Assembly (NCBI RefSeq): GCF_000016425.1
Contig: NC_009380.1
Location: forward strand, 2,856,144 to 2,920,143
DNA from: Salinispora tropica CNB-440
GTDB lineage: Bacteria > Actinomycetota > Actinomycetes > Mycobacteriales > Micromonosporaceae
Direction of reading: 5' to 3'
DNA length: 64,000 nt
A model generated the notes under the pieces. The model did no database searches. It saw nothing but the letters and a program-made list of their open reading frames with translations, and was not told the origin of the DNA. This document shows positions 18,338 to 27,590 of this stretch, in pieces. Made by a program: the position numbers and the translations under genes. Within the stretch, counting starts at the first letter, position 1. The number at the start of each line of letters is the position of its first letter.

Positions 18338-19362
18338 TCGTCGTACGTACCCCGGGCGGCGTCTCGCTGCGCCTGCGCCCCCGCGCCCTCGCCGTCGGCC
18401 TGACCTGCGGGCTCCTCACCCTGGCCGTGGGAGTGCTGGCACTGGGTAGCGGCGACTACCCGATGAGCGCCGCCGACGTGCTCCGTACCCTGGCTGGCGG
18501 CGGTAGCCCAGCCGAGGAGTTCATCGTCCACGAGCTACGGCTACCCCGCCTCGCCACCGCCATCGCGGTCGGCGCCGCACTCGCTCTGGCCGGTGCCGTC
18601 TTCCAGACCCTGGTCCGCAACCCCCTCGGCAGTCCCGACCTGCTCGGCTTCACCCAGGGCGCGGCGACCGGTGCGCTGGTGGTGGTCGTCATCGGCGGCA
18701 CCAGCACGATGCTCTCCGGCGCCGCCGCCGTCAGTGGATTCGCCACCGGCCTCCTGGTCTACGTGATCGCCTGGCGACGCGGGGTGCACGGCTACCGGCT
18801 CGTGCTGGCCGGCATCGGGGTCGCCGCGATCCTCACCGGCATCAACGGGTGGCTGCTCACCCGTGCCCCGCTGATGGACGCCGCCCGGGCCGTACTCTGG
18901 CTCACCGGCAGCCTCGACGGCCGGGGCTGGATACACGCCCTACCGGTCCTGGTCGCCCTCGCCCTGCTCGGGCCGGCGGTGCTGGCCGGTGCCGGGCCCG
19001 CGCTGCGGCTGATGGAGATGGGCGATGACTCTGCCAGCGCCCTCGGTGTGCCGGTCGAGCGGCTGCGGCTGGCCCTGCTCGGTGCGGCCGTGCTGTTGGT
19101 CTCCCTCGCCTCGGCGGCTGCCGGCCCGGTCAACTTCGTGGCGCTCACCGCGCCGCACCTGGCCCGACGGCTCACCCGCGCGCCCGGGCCCAACCTGCTG
19201 CCCTCGGCACTGCTCGGGGCGCTACTACTGGTCGTTGCCGACCAGATCGCCCAGCGCGCCGTTCCCGGCCACCAGCTGCCGGTGGGCGTGGTGACCGGCC
19301 TGATCGGTGGCGGATACCTGATCTGGCTACTGGCAGCCGAGCGTCGGGCAGGCCGACTGTGA
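18334..19362 (+). CDS. Iron-siderophore ABC permease (FecCD family), second
   Basis: The 342-residue permease partners the preceding gene to form a heterodimeric channel. ELRLPRLATAIAVGAALALAG (about residues 68-88) and VFQTLVRNPLGSPDLLGF (about 90-107) are the family motifs. ATG 18334 overlaps the upstream stop (ATGA). The longer open frame upstream lies within the first permease in another frame and is not real. Its stop overlaps the ATPase gene (GTGA). Confidence 0.92.
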   Translation: MIVVRTPGGVSLRLRPRALAVGLTCGLLTLAVGVLALGSGDYPMSAADVLRTLAGGGSPAEEFIVHELRLPRLATAIAVGAALALAGAVFQTLVRNPLGSPDLLGFTQGAATGALVVVVIGGTSTMLSGAAAVSGFATGLLVYVIAWRRGVHGYRLVLAGIGVAAILTGINGWLLTRAPLMDAARAVLWLTGSLDGRGWIHALPVLVALALLGPAVLAGAGPALRLMEMGDDSASALGVPVERLRLALLGAAVLLVSLASAAAGPVNFVALTAPHLARRLTRAPGPNLLPSALLGALLLVVADQIAQRAVPGHQLPVGVVTGLIGGGYLIWLLAAERRAGRL

Positions 19363-20201
19363 CAACGACGGAGAAGAACGGAGCACCGAAGATGCGGTCC
19401 CGGCTACGCGGTAGCGCGATGACCCTGGCGTACGAACGGCGGACCATCTCCCGCGAGCTGACCGTTGACGTTCCGGACCAGTCGTTCACCGTCGTCATTG
19501 GCCCGAACGCGTGCGGCAAGTCCACCCTGCTGCGCGCCCTGTCCCGACTACTGCGGCCGACCACCGGTGCGGTCCTGCTGGACGGTGCCGACATCCACCA
19601 GCGTCCCGCCCGGGAGATCGCGAAGACCCTTGGCCTGCTGCCCCAGTCGTCGGTCGCCCCGGACGGCATCGGGGTGGCCGAACTCGTTTCCCGGGGTCGA
19701 TACCCACACCAGGGGCTGCTGCGGCAGTGGTCCCGCGAGGACGAGGCGGTGGTCGCCGAGTCGATGGCGGCCACCGGTGTCGCCGACCTCGCCGACCGCC
19801 CGGTAGCCGAACTCTCCGGTGGGCAACGACAACGGGTCTGGCTCGCCATGGCCCTCGCCCAGCAGACCCCCCTGCTGCTGCTCGACGAACCCACCACGTA
19901 TCTGGACATCGCCCACCAGATCGAGATCCTCGACCTCTGCGCCCGGCTACACGAGGAGGAGGGCCGCACGCTGGTCGCCGTACTCCACGACCTGAACCAG
20001 GCCGCCCGCTACGCGACCCACCTGATCGCGATGCGCGACGGGCAGGTGGTGGCCACCGGCCCACCCCAGACGGTGGTTACCGCCGCGCTCGTCGAGGAGG
20101 TCTTCGGCCTGCCCTGCCGGGTCATCGACGACCCGGAGACCGGCACCCCGCTGGTGGTGCCGGCCTCCCGGCGCCGAACCCCGATCGGAGTCACGGCGTG
20201 A
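19359..20201 (+). CDS. Iron-siderophore ABC transporter ATP-binding protein
   Basis: The 280-residue FecE/FepC-type ATPase has Walker A GPNACGKST (near residues 47-55), Q-loop LPQSSVAPDG, signature LSGGQRQRVWLAMAL (about 150-164) and Walker [17 protein letters not shown]. It energises import of the ferric siderophore through the two upstream permeases. GTG 19359 overlaps the second permease stop, and the gene in turn overlaps the acylase gene. An unusual charged N-terminal 20 residues precede the domain. Confidence 0.93.
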   Translation: MTTTEKNGAPKMRSRLRGSAMTLAYERRTISRELTVDVPDQSFTVVIGPNACGKSTLLRALSRLLRPTTGAVLLDGADIHQRPAREIAKTLGLLPQSSVAPDGIGVAELVSRGRYPHQGLLRQWSREDEAVVAESMAATGVADLADRPVAELSGGQRQRVWLAMALAQQTPLLLLDEPTTYLDIAHQIEILDLCARLHEEEGRTLVAVLHDLNQAARYATHLIAMRDGQVVATGPPQTVVTAALVEEVFGLPCRVIDDPETGTPLVVPASRRRTPIGVTA

Positions 20202-22306
20202 GAGTCTTCCGGGACCAGTGGGGTGTCCCGCACCTGCGGGCCGCCGACCCCGACGAACTGGCATTCGCCCAGGGCCGGGTCACCGCGTACGACCGGGCCT
20301 GGCAGGTCGAGGTGGAGCGGCACCGATCGCTCGGGACGAGCGCCGCGTTCCTCGGCCCCGAGGCGGTGCCGTGGGACCAGTTCACCCGACAGGCCCGCCT
20401 CGCTGACACCGCCCGGAGCTGCCACGCCCGCCTCGACCCGACGACCGCCTCCTGGGTGGGCCGGTACGTGGACGGAATCAACGCCGGTCTGGCCGCGGGG
20501 GCGGCCCGCGACCCGCGCTTCACCACCGCCGGGATCGACGCCGGTCGGTGGGAGCCGTGGACCCCGCTGGCGATCTGGCTGGCCCACCACGTCCTCTTCG
20601 CCGGCTTCCCCAGCAAGCTCTGGCGCGAGCACGTCGCCCGGCGGCTCGGCCCGGACGCCGTCGCACTCTTCTACGCCGACGCGCCGGTCAGCTCCGGCAG
20701 TAACGGCTGGCTGCTGGCCGGTGGACGTACCGCCACCGGTGCCGCCCTGCTCGCCGGCGACCCACACCGATACATCGAGGATCCGGGCATCTACCAGCAG
20801 ATCCGCCTCGCCTGCCCGGCGTACGACGTGGTCGGCCTGGCGGTACCGGGAGTGCCCGGCATCGCCCACTTCGGGCACACCGGCGAGGTCGCCTGGGCGA
20901 TCACCAACGCGATGGCCGACTACCAGGACCTGTACGCCGAGCGACTCCGTCGACGAGACAGCGGCGTGGAGGCGTACGGGCCGGACGGCTGGCAGCCGAC
21001 GCGCACGCACTCCGAGACGATCACGGTGGCCGGCGGCGAGCCGGTCGAGGTGGAGGTGGTGGAGACCGACCGGGGGCCGGTGGTGGTCGGCGGCCCGAAG
21101 TCGGCCGAGGCGATCAGCCTCCGCTACCCACCCCGGGTCACCGGGGAGCTGGGCTTCGCCGCGCTGCCGGCGCTGCTGCGGGCACGCACCGTCGCCGACG
21201 TTGACGCTGCGGTGGAGCACTGGGTGGAGCCGGTCAACGTGGTGCTCGCCGCCGACACCACCGGTGGGCTGCTGCACCGGGTGGCCGGTGCGGTACCGGT
21301 CCGCGCCCCGGCCAACGGCGTGCGGGTCGTGCCGGCCTGGGAGCCCCGGTACGCCTGGTCTGGCTGGCGCTCGATGCCGCGGGCTACCGTCACCGATGTC
21401 GCCGTGATGGCCAACGAACGCGCTGTCTCCGCTGCGCTGGGCGTCGAGTTCGCACCTCCGCACCGGGCCCGGCGCATCCGCGAGCTACTCGACGCCACCG
21501 CTGGTTGGACGGCGGAGCGAATGGCCGACGTGCACACCGACACGTACGCGGCCGCCGCGCGGCCGCTGCTCACCCTCCTGGCCCGGCTGGACGACCTGCC
21601 GACGCCGGCCGCCGCGCTGCGGGACCGGCTGCTGCGCTGGGATCGGCGGATGGCCGCCGACAGCGCCGACGCGGGCGCCTTCGCCGCCGTCCGCGCCGCC
21701 CTGGTCCGGCGGATCACCGCGCACCCGGCGCTGGCGGCGCTCGCTGACCCACCGGCGTACCCGGAGGTCTTCGCGCCCTGGTTGGCACTGGCCCCGCGGG
21801 TGGGGACGGCGCTGGGCGCGCTACTCGCTCCCGACGCGCTACCCGGACTGGACGCGCCGGCCCTGGTCCGGGCCGCGCTGCTCGAGGTCGCGGGCAGCGA
21901 CCTCGACCCTGCCATCGGGCGCGAGGCGGCCCGGTGGGGCGCCCGCCACCGGCTCGCGCCCTGGCAGGCGGTGCCGGTCAACCGGGGCGCGGGCACCGTG
22001 GTCGCGGACAACCCGGTGCCAGGCTCCCCGGGAGTGGATGCCGGACCGGAGCTGGGCGGGGACCACGACTGTGTGCTCGCCACCTCCAGCGTGCCCGGGG
22101 TGACCGACCTGTGCCGACGCGGGCCGGCCGCACGGTACGCCTGGGACCTCGCCCGACGCGAGAACAGCCGCTGGGTGGTGCCACTCGGCGCGGATGGCGT
22201 GCCCGGCTCGGCGCACGACGACGACCAGCTGATGGTTTGGCAACGCGGGGAGCTACTACCGATAATCACCGACTGGGACACGTTGACTGAGGAGCGGAAT
22301 GGGTGA
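20198..22306 (+). CDS. Penicillin-acylase family amidase without a signal peptide
   Basis: The 702-residue Ntn-hydrolase of the penicillin/cephalosporin acylase (S45) family opens with VFRDQWGVPHLRA. The expected nucleophile is Ser168 in SSGSNGWLLAGGRTATG, where autocleavage would give alpha and beta chains. Unlike most S45 enzymes it begins directly at the alpha chain with no signal peptide, so it should act in the cytoplasm. GTG 20198 overlaps the ATPase stop. From memory, des clusters of other actinobacteria carry a similar gene called desG, proposed to supply or remove aryl-acyl groups. The function here is inferred. Confidence 0.88.
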   Translation: MRVFRDQWGVPHLRAADPDELAFAQGRVTAYDRAWQVEVERHRSLGTSAAFLGPEAVPWDQFTRQARLADTARSCHARLDPTTASWVGRYVDGINAGLAAGAARDPRFTTAGIDAGRWEPWTPLAIWLAHHVLFAGFPSKLWREHVARRLGPDAVALFYADAPVSSGSNGWLLAGGRTATGAALLAGDPHRYIEDPGIYQQIRLACPAYDVVGLAVPGVPGIAHFGHTGEVAWAITNAMADYQDLYAERLRRRDSGVEAYGPDGWQPTRTHSETITVAGGEPVEVEVVETDRGPVVVGGPKSAEAISLRYPPRVTGELGFAALPALLRARTVADVDAAVEHWVEPVNVVLAADTTGGLLHRVAGAVPVRAPANGVRVVPAWEPRYAWSGWRSMPRATVTDVAVMANERAVSAALGVEFAPPHRARRIRELLDATAGWTAERMADVHTDTYAAAARPLLTLLARLDDLPTPAAALRDRLLRWDRRMAADSADAGAFAAVRAALVRRITAHPALAALADPPAYPEVFAPWLALAPRVGTALGALLAPDALPGLDAPALVRAALLEVAGSDLDPAIGREAARWGARHRLAPWQAVPVNRGAGTVVADNPVPGSPGVDAGPELGGDHDCVLATSSVPGVTDLCRRGPAARYAWDLARRENSRWVVPLGADGVPGSAHDDDQLMVWQRGELLPIITDWDTLTEERNG

Positions 22307-22853
22307 CCAGGTGGTTTTCGGGCGGGTAATTGCGGACTTCGGTGAGGTACGGCTACGGCCGGTGGATCCGGAGGGCGACCTGGACGTCATCCACGGCTGG
22401 GTCAGCCAGGAGCGGGCTCGGTTCTGGGGCATGCGCGACGCCGGTCGGAATCGGGTGGCGGAGATCTACCGCTACCTGGACTCACTCCCCACTCACCATG
22501 CCTGGCTGGCGCTACGCGACGGGGCTCCGGCGGCCTTGTTCCAGACGTACCAAGCGGACGCCGATCCAGTCGGCGAGGTGTACCCGGTCCTGCCCGGCGA
22601 CCACGGCATTCACTTTCTGATCGGCCCGCCGGCCCGCCCCGAGCCGGGCTTCACCGGCCACCTTTTCGAGCTCCTGGTCGACTTCGTCTTCGCCGACCCC
22701 ACCCACCACCGGATCGTCGCCGAGCCCGACGCCCGCAACGAGCGGGCACAGGCTCGACTGCGCCGTACCGGCTTCGTCGACGGGCCGCTGGTCGACCTGC
22801 CGGACAAGCGGGCTCGACTGATGTTCCTGGACCGCGTCGCCGCGGGCCGCTGA
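22299..22853 (+). CDS. Second DesC/IucB-like acyltransferase
   Basis: This 184-residue GNAT-type acyltransferase is paralogous to desC in the same island. Both have an HGWV/HRWV motif near residue 33, a conserved PGDxGxHFL stretch near 102-110 and VAEPDARNERAQARLRRTGF near 140. Its ATG overlaps the acylase gene by eight bases, so the two are coupled. From memory, the similarly placed gene elsewhere is called desH. It may acylate hydroxylated diamines with a different acyl-CoA than DesC, for example an aryl-acyl group; this is inference. Confidence 0.88.
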   Translation: MGDQVVFGRVIADFGEVRLRPVDPEGDLDVIHGWVSQERARFWGMRDAGRNRVAEIYRYLDSLPTHHAWLALRDGAPAALFQTYQADADPVGEVYPVLPGDHGIHFLIGPPARPEPGFTGHLFELLVDFVFADPTHHRIVAEPDARNERAQARLRRTGFVDGPLVDLPDKRARLMFLDRVAAGR

Positions 22854-22975
22854 CTGGTCGCCGTCAGCGGAAGGGTCGAGCCTCGGCGTAAGGCCCGCAC
22901 CACGCCATCGTCCCGCCCGCGGCCGGCTGCGGCGGGACATCGCGGCGTGGGAACACTCTCACCAAAGGGCTGCCG

Positions 22976-23665
22976 TCAGCCAGGACAACGGTCGGAGAGC
23001 GCGTACCGGACCAGCGCGACATCGCCGATCTGACGCACCTCAACGATCTGGGCCCGGTGACCGGCGTGCCACGGGAAGGAGCCGTCGCGCACGAAGCGGG
23101 GTGCCCGGCCGTCCCCGACGAAGAACGGGGCAACCACCAGATGCAGCTCGTCGGCGAGCCCGCTGGCGAGGAACTGGGTGTGCATGCTCGCACCCCCCTC
23201 CACCAGTAGTCGGCCGATCCCCCGCGCGGCCAGGTCGGCGAGCACCGCCGCCAGGTCGACCGGCTCCCCGGAGTGAACCACGGTGGCGATATCGCCGAGG
23301 CGCTCCCGGACCTTCTCCACCCCCGAGGTGGCACAGTAGATCAACCGCGCGGTCGCACCGGTGGTGAACACCCGAGCCCCTGGGTCGAGGTCGCCGCAGC
23401 CGGTGACGGTCACCCGGGTGGGCGAGGCAGCCAGGCCACGGGCAACCCGCTCGGCGCGCCGCGCCGCGGACCGCACCAACAGCCGCGGATCGTCTCGCCG
23501 GACGGTGCCCGCACCGACCAGAATCGCGTCGCAGCCAGCCCGCACCTCGTCGATCCGGTCCAGATCGGCGTCGTTGGAGAGCAGCAGCCGCTGACCGGTC
23601 GCGTCGTCGATGTAGCCGTCCAACGATGTGGCGCAGCTGAGCAGGACGTACGGGCGCTCAGTCAT
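22976..23665 (-). CDS. RibD C-terminal-type pyrimidine reductase
   Basis: The 229-residue stand-alone RibD_C/dihydrofolate reductase-like enzyme shows the family start YVLLSCATSLDGYIDD, GAGTVRRDDPRLLVR near residue 52 and the NADPH-site motif LLVEGGASMHTQFL near 153. It should reduce the ribosylaminopyrimidine made by the GTP cyclohydrolase II encoded just upstream, whose gene it overlaps by eight bases. There is no deaminase domain, as in archaeal or fungal-type reductases. Last gene of the seven-gene operon. Confidence 0.88.
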   Translation of the reverse strand: MTERPYVLLSCATSLDGYIDDATGQRLLLSNDADLDRIDEVRAGCDAILVGAGTVRRDDPRLLVRSAARRAERVARGLAASPTRVTVTGCGDLDPGARVFTTGATARLIYCATSGVEKVRERLGDIATVVHSGEPVDLAAVLADLAARGIGRLLVEGGASMHTQFLASGLADELHLVVAPFFVGDGRAPRFVRDGSFPWHAGHRAQIVEVRQIGDVALVRYALSDRCPG

Positions 23666-24302
23666 GTACGAAGGGCAGGTCGAGGGTGTGCGCGCCGTGA
23701 GTCGCCTTGATCGCCAGATAGTCGGCGTTGGCCGGGGAGAGGAAGACCCCGGTGGTCACCCGTTCGCTGATGGCGATGCCGTGTCGGTTCAGCTGTGCGG
23801 ACTTGTCCGGGTTGTTGCTGAGCAGTGCGACCCGGTCCACACCGAGGGCGGTGAGCATCTGCGCGGCGACGGTGTAGTCCCGCTCGTCCGCCTGGTGGCC
23901 GAGGGCGATGTTCGCCTCGTACGTGTCCAACCCGGTGTCCTGCAACGCGTACGCCGCCAACTTCGCGTACAGGCCGATACCCCGGCCCTCCTGGCGTAGA
24001 TAGAGCAGGTAGCCGCCACGGTCGGCGATCCGTTCGACCGACTCACGCAGCTGCGGGCCGCAGTCGCAGCGCTGGCTGCCGAACACATCCCCGGTGAGGC
24101 ACTCACTGTGTGGCCGTACCAGCGGTACCGACCGCTCCGCCGGCACAACCGCCGGTTCAGCCCGGTCACCGAGCCCGAAGGCCAGGTGTTCCCGACCGTC
24201 CACCAGGCCAGCGAAGGAGTAGACCCGGGCTGTGGTGGCGTACCCGTCGGGAAATCGTAACGGAACGATGACCTCGGTGCGGATCGTGGCAGTAGGATGC
24301 AT
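23658..24302 (-). CDS. ribA: GTP cyclohydrolase II
   Basis: The 214-residue stand-alone enzyme is not fused to RibB. Zinc ligands Cys68, Cys79 and Cys81 lie in HSECLTGDVFGSQRCDCG. The catalytic stretch RQEGRGIGL is at residues 103-111. Tyr118 aligns with Tyr105 of E. coli RibA. I recall that a Streptomyces paralogue with Met at this position releases a formyl intermediate; Tyr here predicts the normal diaminopyrimidine product. It lies 11 bp after the LPG-synthase-TM gene in an operon with no other riboflavin genes. Confidence 0.92.
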   Translation of the reverse strand: MHPTATIRTEVIVPLRFPDGYATTARVYSFAGLVDGREHLAFGLGDRAEPAVVPAERSVPLVRPHSECLTGDVFGSQRCDCGPQLRESVERIADRGGYLLYLRQEGRGIGLYAKLAAYALQDTGLDTYEANIALGHQADERDYTVAAQMLTALGVDRVALLSNNPDKSAQLNRHGIAISERVTTGVFLSPANADYLAIKATHGAHTLDLPFVHD

Positions 24303-24313
24303 CGGACTCCTCG

Positions 24314-25315
24314 TCAGAGGGTGCCAGCCGGCACGCGGACACGACAGGCCGCCAGGACGGCGGCACCGGGAAGACTGGCGACGAGCACCAGAGCTCCATA
24401 GACGATGGCGGTGGAGACGCCCTCAGCGGCGGAGAGGCCGGCTGCGCCGAAAGCCCATGCGGCCACGCCCTCACGGGGCCCGAAGCCAGCGATGTTCGCC
24501 GGGACAGCCATGGCGAGCAGGGCCAGTAGGGTCAACGGCAACAGCAGCGACAGGGGCGCCGTCGAACCGGCGGTTCGGGCGGCTAGCACAAAGGTCGCCA
24601 GGTGTCCCGCCACGGCCAGGGTCGAGGCGAGCAGCACCCCGATCCAGGTGCGGCGGGCCAGGAGGCCAGCGCGGATGTCGGCGACGGCGACGCGGACCCC
24701 CCGCGCCCATCGGGACTGACCGGCGGGGCGCATCCGCGCCAGGAGCGCCGCACCGAGACCGACCCCGGCCAGCGTAAGGGTCACCACCGGCAGATACGGC
24801 CGGACCGGGGACGGGAACGCGGCCAGCACCACCACCGCGACCACCGCGAGGACCACCTGGCCGGCGGTACGCTCCCAGAGCACGGCCCGGACACTCCGGC
24901 CGAGGTCACCCGCGGACCGCCCGTGACGGACCGCCCGGTGCACGTCGCCGAGGATCCCGCCGGGCAGCGTCGCGTTGAGAAAGACCGCCCGGTAACAGTG
25001 GACGACGGCGGTGCGCAGCGGCAGCCGGACCCCGAGTCCCCGGGCCACCAGACTCCAGCGCCACGCGCCGCAGACCGTGGTGATCCCGCCGATCGCCAGC
25101 GCCGCGGCCAACGCCGGAACAGTGATCAGGCGTAGCCCGTCCAGGAACGGGCCGGTGCCCACCAGCCACAGCAGCAGAGCCAGCAGACCGAGACCGCCCA
25201 GCGTCCGGGCCCACGCCCAGAGCCTGCCGCTGGCCGCCGGTATCCGAGACACCTCCTCGCCATCCGAACCTCCCTCCCGATCCTTCCGTGGGTAGGCACG
25301 ATCCACAACGGTCAC
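24314..25315 (-). CDS. LPG-synthase-TM/UPF0104 family membrane protein
   Basis: This protein of about 333 residues has seven to eight membrane helices. Motifs NATLPGGILGDVHRAVRH (near residue 110) and LWERTAGQVVLAV (near 145) mark the lysylphosphatidylglycerol-synthase transmembrane (AglD-like) family, often linked to lipid or polyprenyl-glycan transfer or flipping. I chose GTG 25315, which overlaps the methyltransferase stop; the longer frame is unsupported. Within this operon it may handle a lipid-linked intermediate, but the substrate is not visible. Confidence 0.78.
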   Translation of the reverse strand: MTVVDRAYPRKDREGGSDGEEVSRIPAASGRLWAWARTLGGLGLLALLLWLVGTGPFLDGLRLITVPALAAALAIGGITTVCGAWRWSLVARGLGVRLPLRTAVVHCYRAVFLNATLPGGILGDVHRAVRHGRSAGDLGRSVRAVLWERTAGQVVLAVVAVVVLAAFPSPVRPYLPVVTLTLAGVGLGAALLARMRPAGQSRWARGVRVAVADIRAGLLARRTWIGVLLASTLAVAGHLATFVLAARTAGSTAPLSLLLPLTLLALLAMAVPANIAGFGPREGVAAWAFGAAGLSAAEGVSTAIVYGALVLVASLPGAAVLAACRVRVPAGTL

Positions 25316-26160
25316 GGGTTCACCGTCGGCAGGGCCAGCAGGTCCTGGTGGTCGACCAGCACAGACAACCGGCCGGCCGCGAGGTCCGCCTGGCGGCGAC
25401 GCACGTACCCGCTCAGCGGACCGGCCAGCAGGGGTTGCTGCTCCCGGGCCGCGTCGATCCATCCGGTGAGCCACTCCCCCAACAGGCCCCCGTCGACGGG
25501 ACCGAGTCGCCACGGGCTGGACCGCAGCGTGACCGCAGCGCCGTGCCCGGCAAAGGCCGCGGCGGTGACGGCCACCGCGTCCGGACCGAGCAGCCGCCGC
25601 CCCCGAACAGTACGGCGCTGGTGGTCGTCGAACGCCGCGGCGACCTCCGCGTCGAGCGGGTCTTCCGGGTCGAGCCGGACGTGGCCGACCACCGAGAGCG
25701 TGAAGAGCGCCGGCCTGCCGACGCAGGCAGCCACTACCCGTCCGACCTCCTCGGCGGTGAGCATGTCCAGCAACGCGGAGGCGGTGACCAGGTCGGCGTC
25801 GGCCAGCTCGGTGGCGGTGAGCCGGGTCAGGTCACCCCGACGGGTCTCGACACTGACCGGGCTCCCGTCGACAGCAGCCGGTGGCACGTCGGCGGCGGCC
25901 CGGGCCAGCAGGCCGGTGTCCCCGTCGTGCAGAACCCAGTGTTGGGGCCCGGGTAGGCGGGGGGCGAGCCAGCGCCCCATCGCGCCGGTACCGCTGCCGA
26001 GGTCGTGGACGACCACCGGACGGGTGCCGGTGAGCCGGGCCCGGACCCGGTCGACGAGGTCGACGACGCGGGCGGCGGCGTCGGCCGGTTCGCGCCGGGT
26101 GAGCCAGTCCGCGAAGGCCGCCGGCAGGCCCGGCTCGAGGTCGCAGTCACGCTCCGTCAT
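25312..26160 (-). CDS. Class I SAM-dependent methyltransferase
   Basis: The 282-residue Rossmann methyltransferase has motif I VVVHDLGSGTGAMGRWL (about residues 48-64). The acidic end of beta-2 (VLHDGD) and motif IV-like DLVTASALLDMLT near 125 follow. It overlaps the glycosyltransferase stop at its start (ATGA) and the membrane-protein gene at its end. The substrate cannot be read from sequence; the glycosyltransferase neighbour suggests a sugar or sugar-linked acceptor. Confidence 0.82.
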   Translation of the reverse strand: MTERDCDLEPGLPAAFADWLTRREPADAAARVVDLVDRVRARLTGTRPVVVHDLGSGTGAMGRWLAPRLPGPQHWVLHDGDTGLLARAAADVPPAAVDGSPVSVETRRGDLTRLTATELADADLVTASALLDMLTAEEVGRVVAACVGRPALFTLSVVGHVRLDPEDPLDAEVAAAFDDHQRRTVRGRRLLGPDAVAVTAAAFAGHGAAVTLRSSPWRLGPVDGGLLGEWLTGWIDAAREQQPLLAGPLSGYVRRRQADLAAGRLSVLVDHQDLLALPTVNP

Positions 26161-27191
26161 CTCGCTCCTTCCAGCGCCGCCGCGAGCGACATGGTGGTGG
26201 TGGTCCAGCAGGTGAGGGTCTCCCGACGTGCGCGCGCGGCGCGGCGCAGCCGGTCCCGCAAGGCCGGGTCGGTGAGCCAGCGACGGAGTGCGCCGGCGAG
26301 GGCTGCCGGATCGTCCGGGGGCACCAACAGCCCCGGCACCGTCCCGTCCGGAGCGCGCCCGAGGGTGTCGGGCAACCCACCAGCGGCGGTGGTCAGTACC
26401 GGTACGCCCCGCGCCAGCGCCTCCGTCACCACCATCCCGTACGTCTCGACCCGGGAGGCCAGCACCAGCAGGTCGGCGGTGGCGTACCCGGCGGCCAGGG
26501 CGGGACCGGTGCGGGGTCCGACGAGGTGCACCCGCCGGGTGAGGCCCTGGTCGTCGATCCGCCGCCGGAGCCGCTCAACAAAGCCTGGGGCCTTGGTGAG
26601 CGACCCGAGGCAGTCACAGCGCCAGGCCAGATCCCCGACGATGGCGAGGGCGTCAACCAGGGTGTCGTGTCCCTTGAGCGGGGTGACGGCGGCGACGCAG
26701 AGCAGCCGCTCTCCCGCTGCTGAGCCGGGCACAGCGGCTACCCGATCAACCCCGGGCGCCGCGACGCACACCCGCTCGGCGGGCAGCCGGTACCGGTCGA
26801 GCAGCCACTGGCGGGTCCAGGTACTGGTCGCCACGATCACCGCCGCGTGCCGCAGGGCCGCCCGTTCCGCCTCGCTGGCCACCGGCAGGTGCACCAGCAC
26901 CGCCAGACGCAGCCGCCCGGCGTTCGGGGCCAGGATCTCCGGCACCGCGCTGGCAACGAGCCCGTCGAGCAGGACGAGTGACCCGGACGGCAGCGCGTCG
27001 AGCACCCGGGCGAGGACGGAACGGTCCGCGCTCGCCGGGTACGGCCAGGCACCGGCAGCCGGGTGCTCGTGGATCGACCAGCCGGCGGCGGCCAGTCCGT
27101 CGAGGACCCGTCGGTCGTACCGGTTGCCGCCACTCGGATTGGCCGGATCGTCCACGTCGCCCGGCAGCACCGCGTACAGGGCGCGGATCAC
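26157..27191 (-). CDS. Glycosyltransferase family 4
   Basis: The 344-residue GT-B fold retaining glycosyltransferase has [17 protein letters not shown] near residue 150, then a nucleotide-sugar binding C-terminal domain. The E-x7-E-type motif is in [18 protein letters not shown] (about 250-267). A soluble start without signal peptide indicates a cytoplasmic enzyme. GTG 27191 overlaps the PTPS-like gene stop and its own stop overlaps the methyltransferase. Donor and acceptor sugars are unknown. Confidence 0.87.
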   Translation of the reverse strand: MIRALYAVLPGDVDDPANPSGGNRYDRRVLDGLAAAGWSIHEHPAAGAWPYPASADRSVLARVLDALPSGSLVLLDGLVASAVPEILAPNAGRLRLAVLVHLPVASEAERAALRHAAVIVATSTWTRQWLLDRYRLPAERVCVAAPGVDRVAAVPGSAAGERLLCVAAVTPLKGHDTLVDALAIVGDLAWRCDCLGSLTKAPGFVERLRRRIDDQGLTRRVHLVGPRTGPALAAGYATADLLVLASRVETYGMVVTEALARGVPVLTTAAGGLPDTLGRAPDGTVPGLLVPPDDPAALAGALRRWLTDPALRDRLRRAARARRETLTCWTTTTMSLAAALEGAR

Positions 27192-27586
27192 AACGACCGT
27201 TCGTAGCTGGCCCAGGCGACGTGCGACTCGTGCAGAGTGACGCTGATGCCGGTCAGACCACCGGCGCCCGCGCCCAGCTCCCCCGCATTCACCCGGGCTG
27301 CGAGCCGGTCGGCGACGGTGCGGGCCAGTACCTCGGTGGTGGTGTTCACCCCAGCGAACTCCGGTTCGTCGTCCAGGTTTCGGTAAGTCAGCTCGCCGAG
27401 GACCGCGCGCAGCTGCGCGGTGGCCCGACCGATGTCGACCACGATCCCGTCAGCGTCCAGGTCGGAGCGGCGGAAGGTTGCGTCGACCACGAACGTCGCC
27501 CCGTGCAGTCGCTGGGCGGGACCGAACACCTCGCCCTGAAAACTGTGGGCAATCATCATGTGGTCACGGACGGTAACGCTGAACAC
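27188..27586 (-). CDS. PTPS/QueD-fold protein lacking canonical catalytic residues
   Basis: This 132-residue T-fold protein is recognisably a 6-pyruvoyl/6-carboxy-tetrahydropterin synthase homologue. Aligned by eye to E. coli QueD, His14 keeps the first zinc ligand. The CxxxHGH motif reads AQRLHGA, so the catalytic Cys and the third zinc His are Ala. The catalytic LDHH region reads LTYRNLDD. The late Glu is kept in [12 protein letters not shown]. Either it has been repurposed or uses different chemistry. GTG 27586 has GGAGAG upstream; it sits five bp after the MDR gene. Confidence 0.8.
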   Translation of the reverse strand: MFSVTVRDHMMIAHSFQGEVFGPAQRLHGATFVVDATFRRSDLDADGIVVDIGRATAQLRAVLGELTYRNLDDEPEFAGVNTTTEVLARTVADRLAARVNAGELGAGAGGLTGISVTLHESHVAWASYERSL

Positions 27587-27590
27587 GGTG

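Noticed and set aside
19511..20197. 230-codon upstream extension of the acylase frame, which could have supplied an export signal
   Set aside because: It is a shadow of the ATPase gene with Arg/Pro-rich nonsense composition; GTG 20198 matches the family start.
22854..22975. Terminator between desH-like gene and pyrimidine reductase
   Set aside because: Only short imperfect complementarities are visible; no convincing stem.
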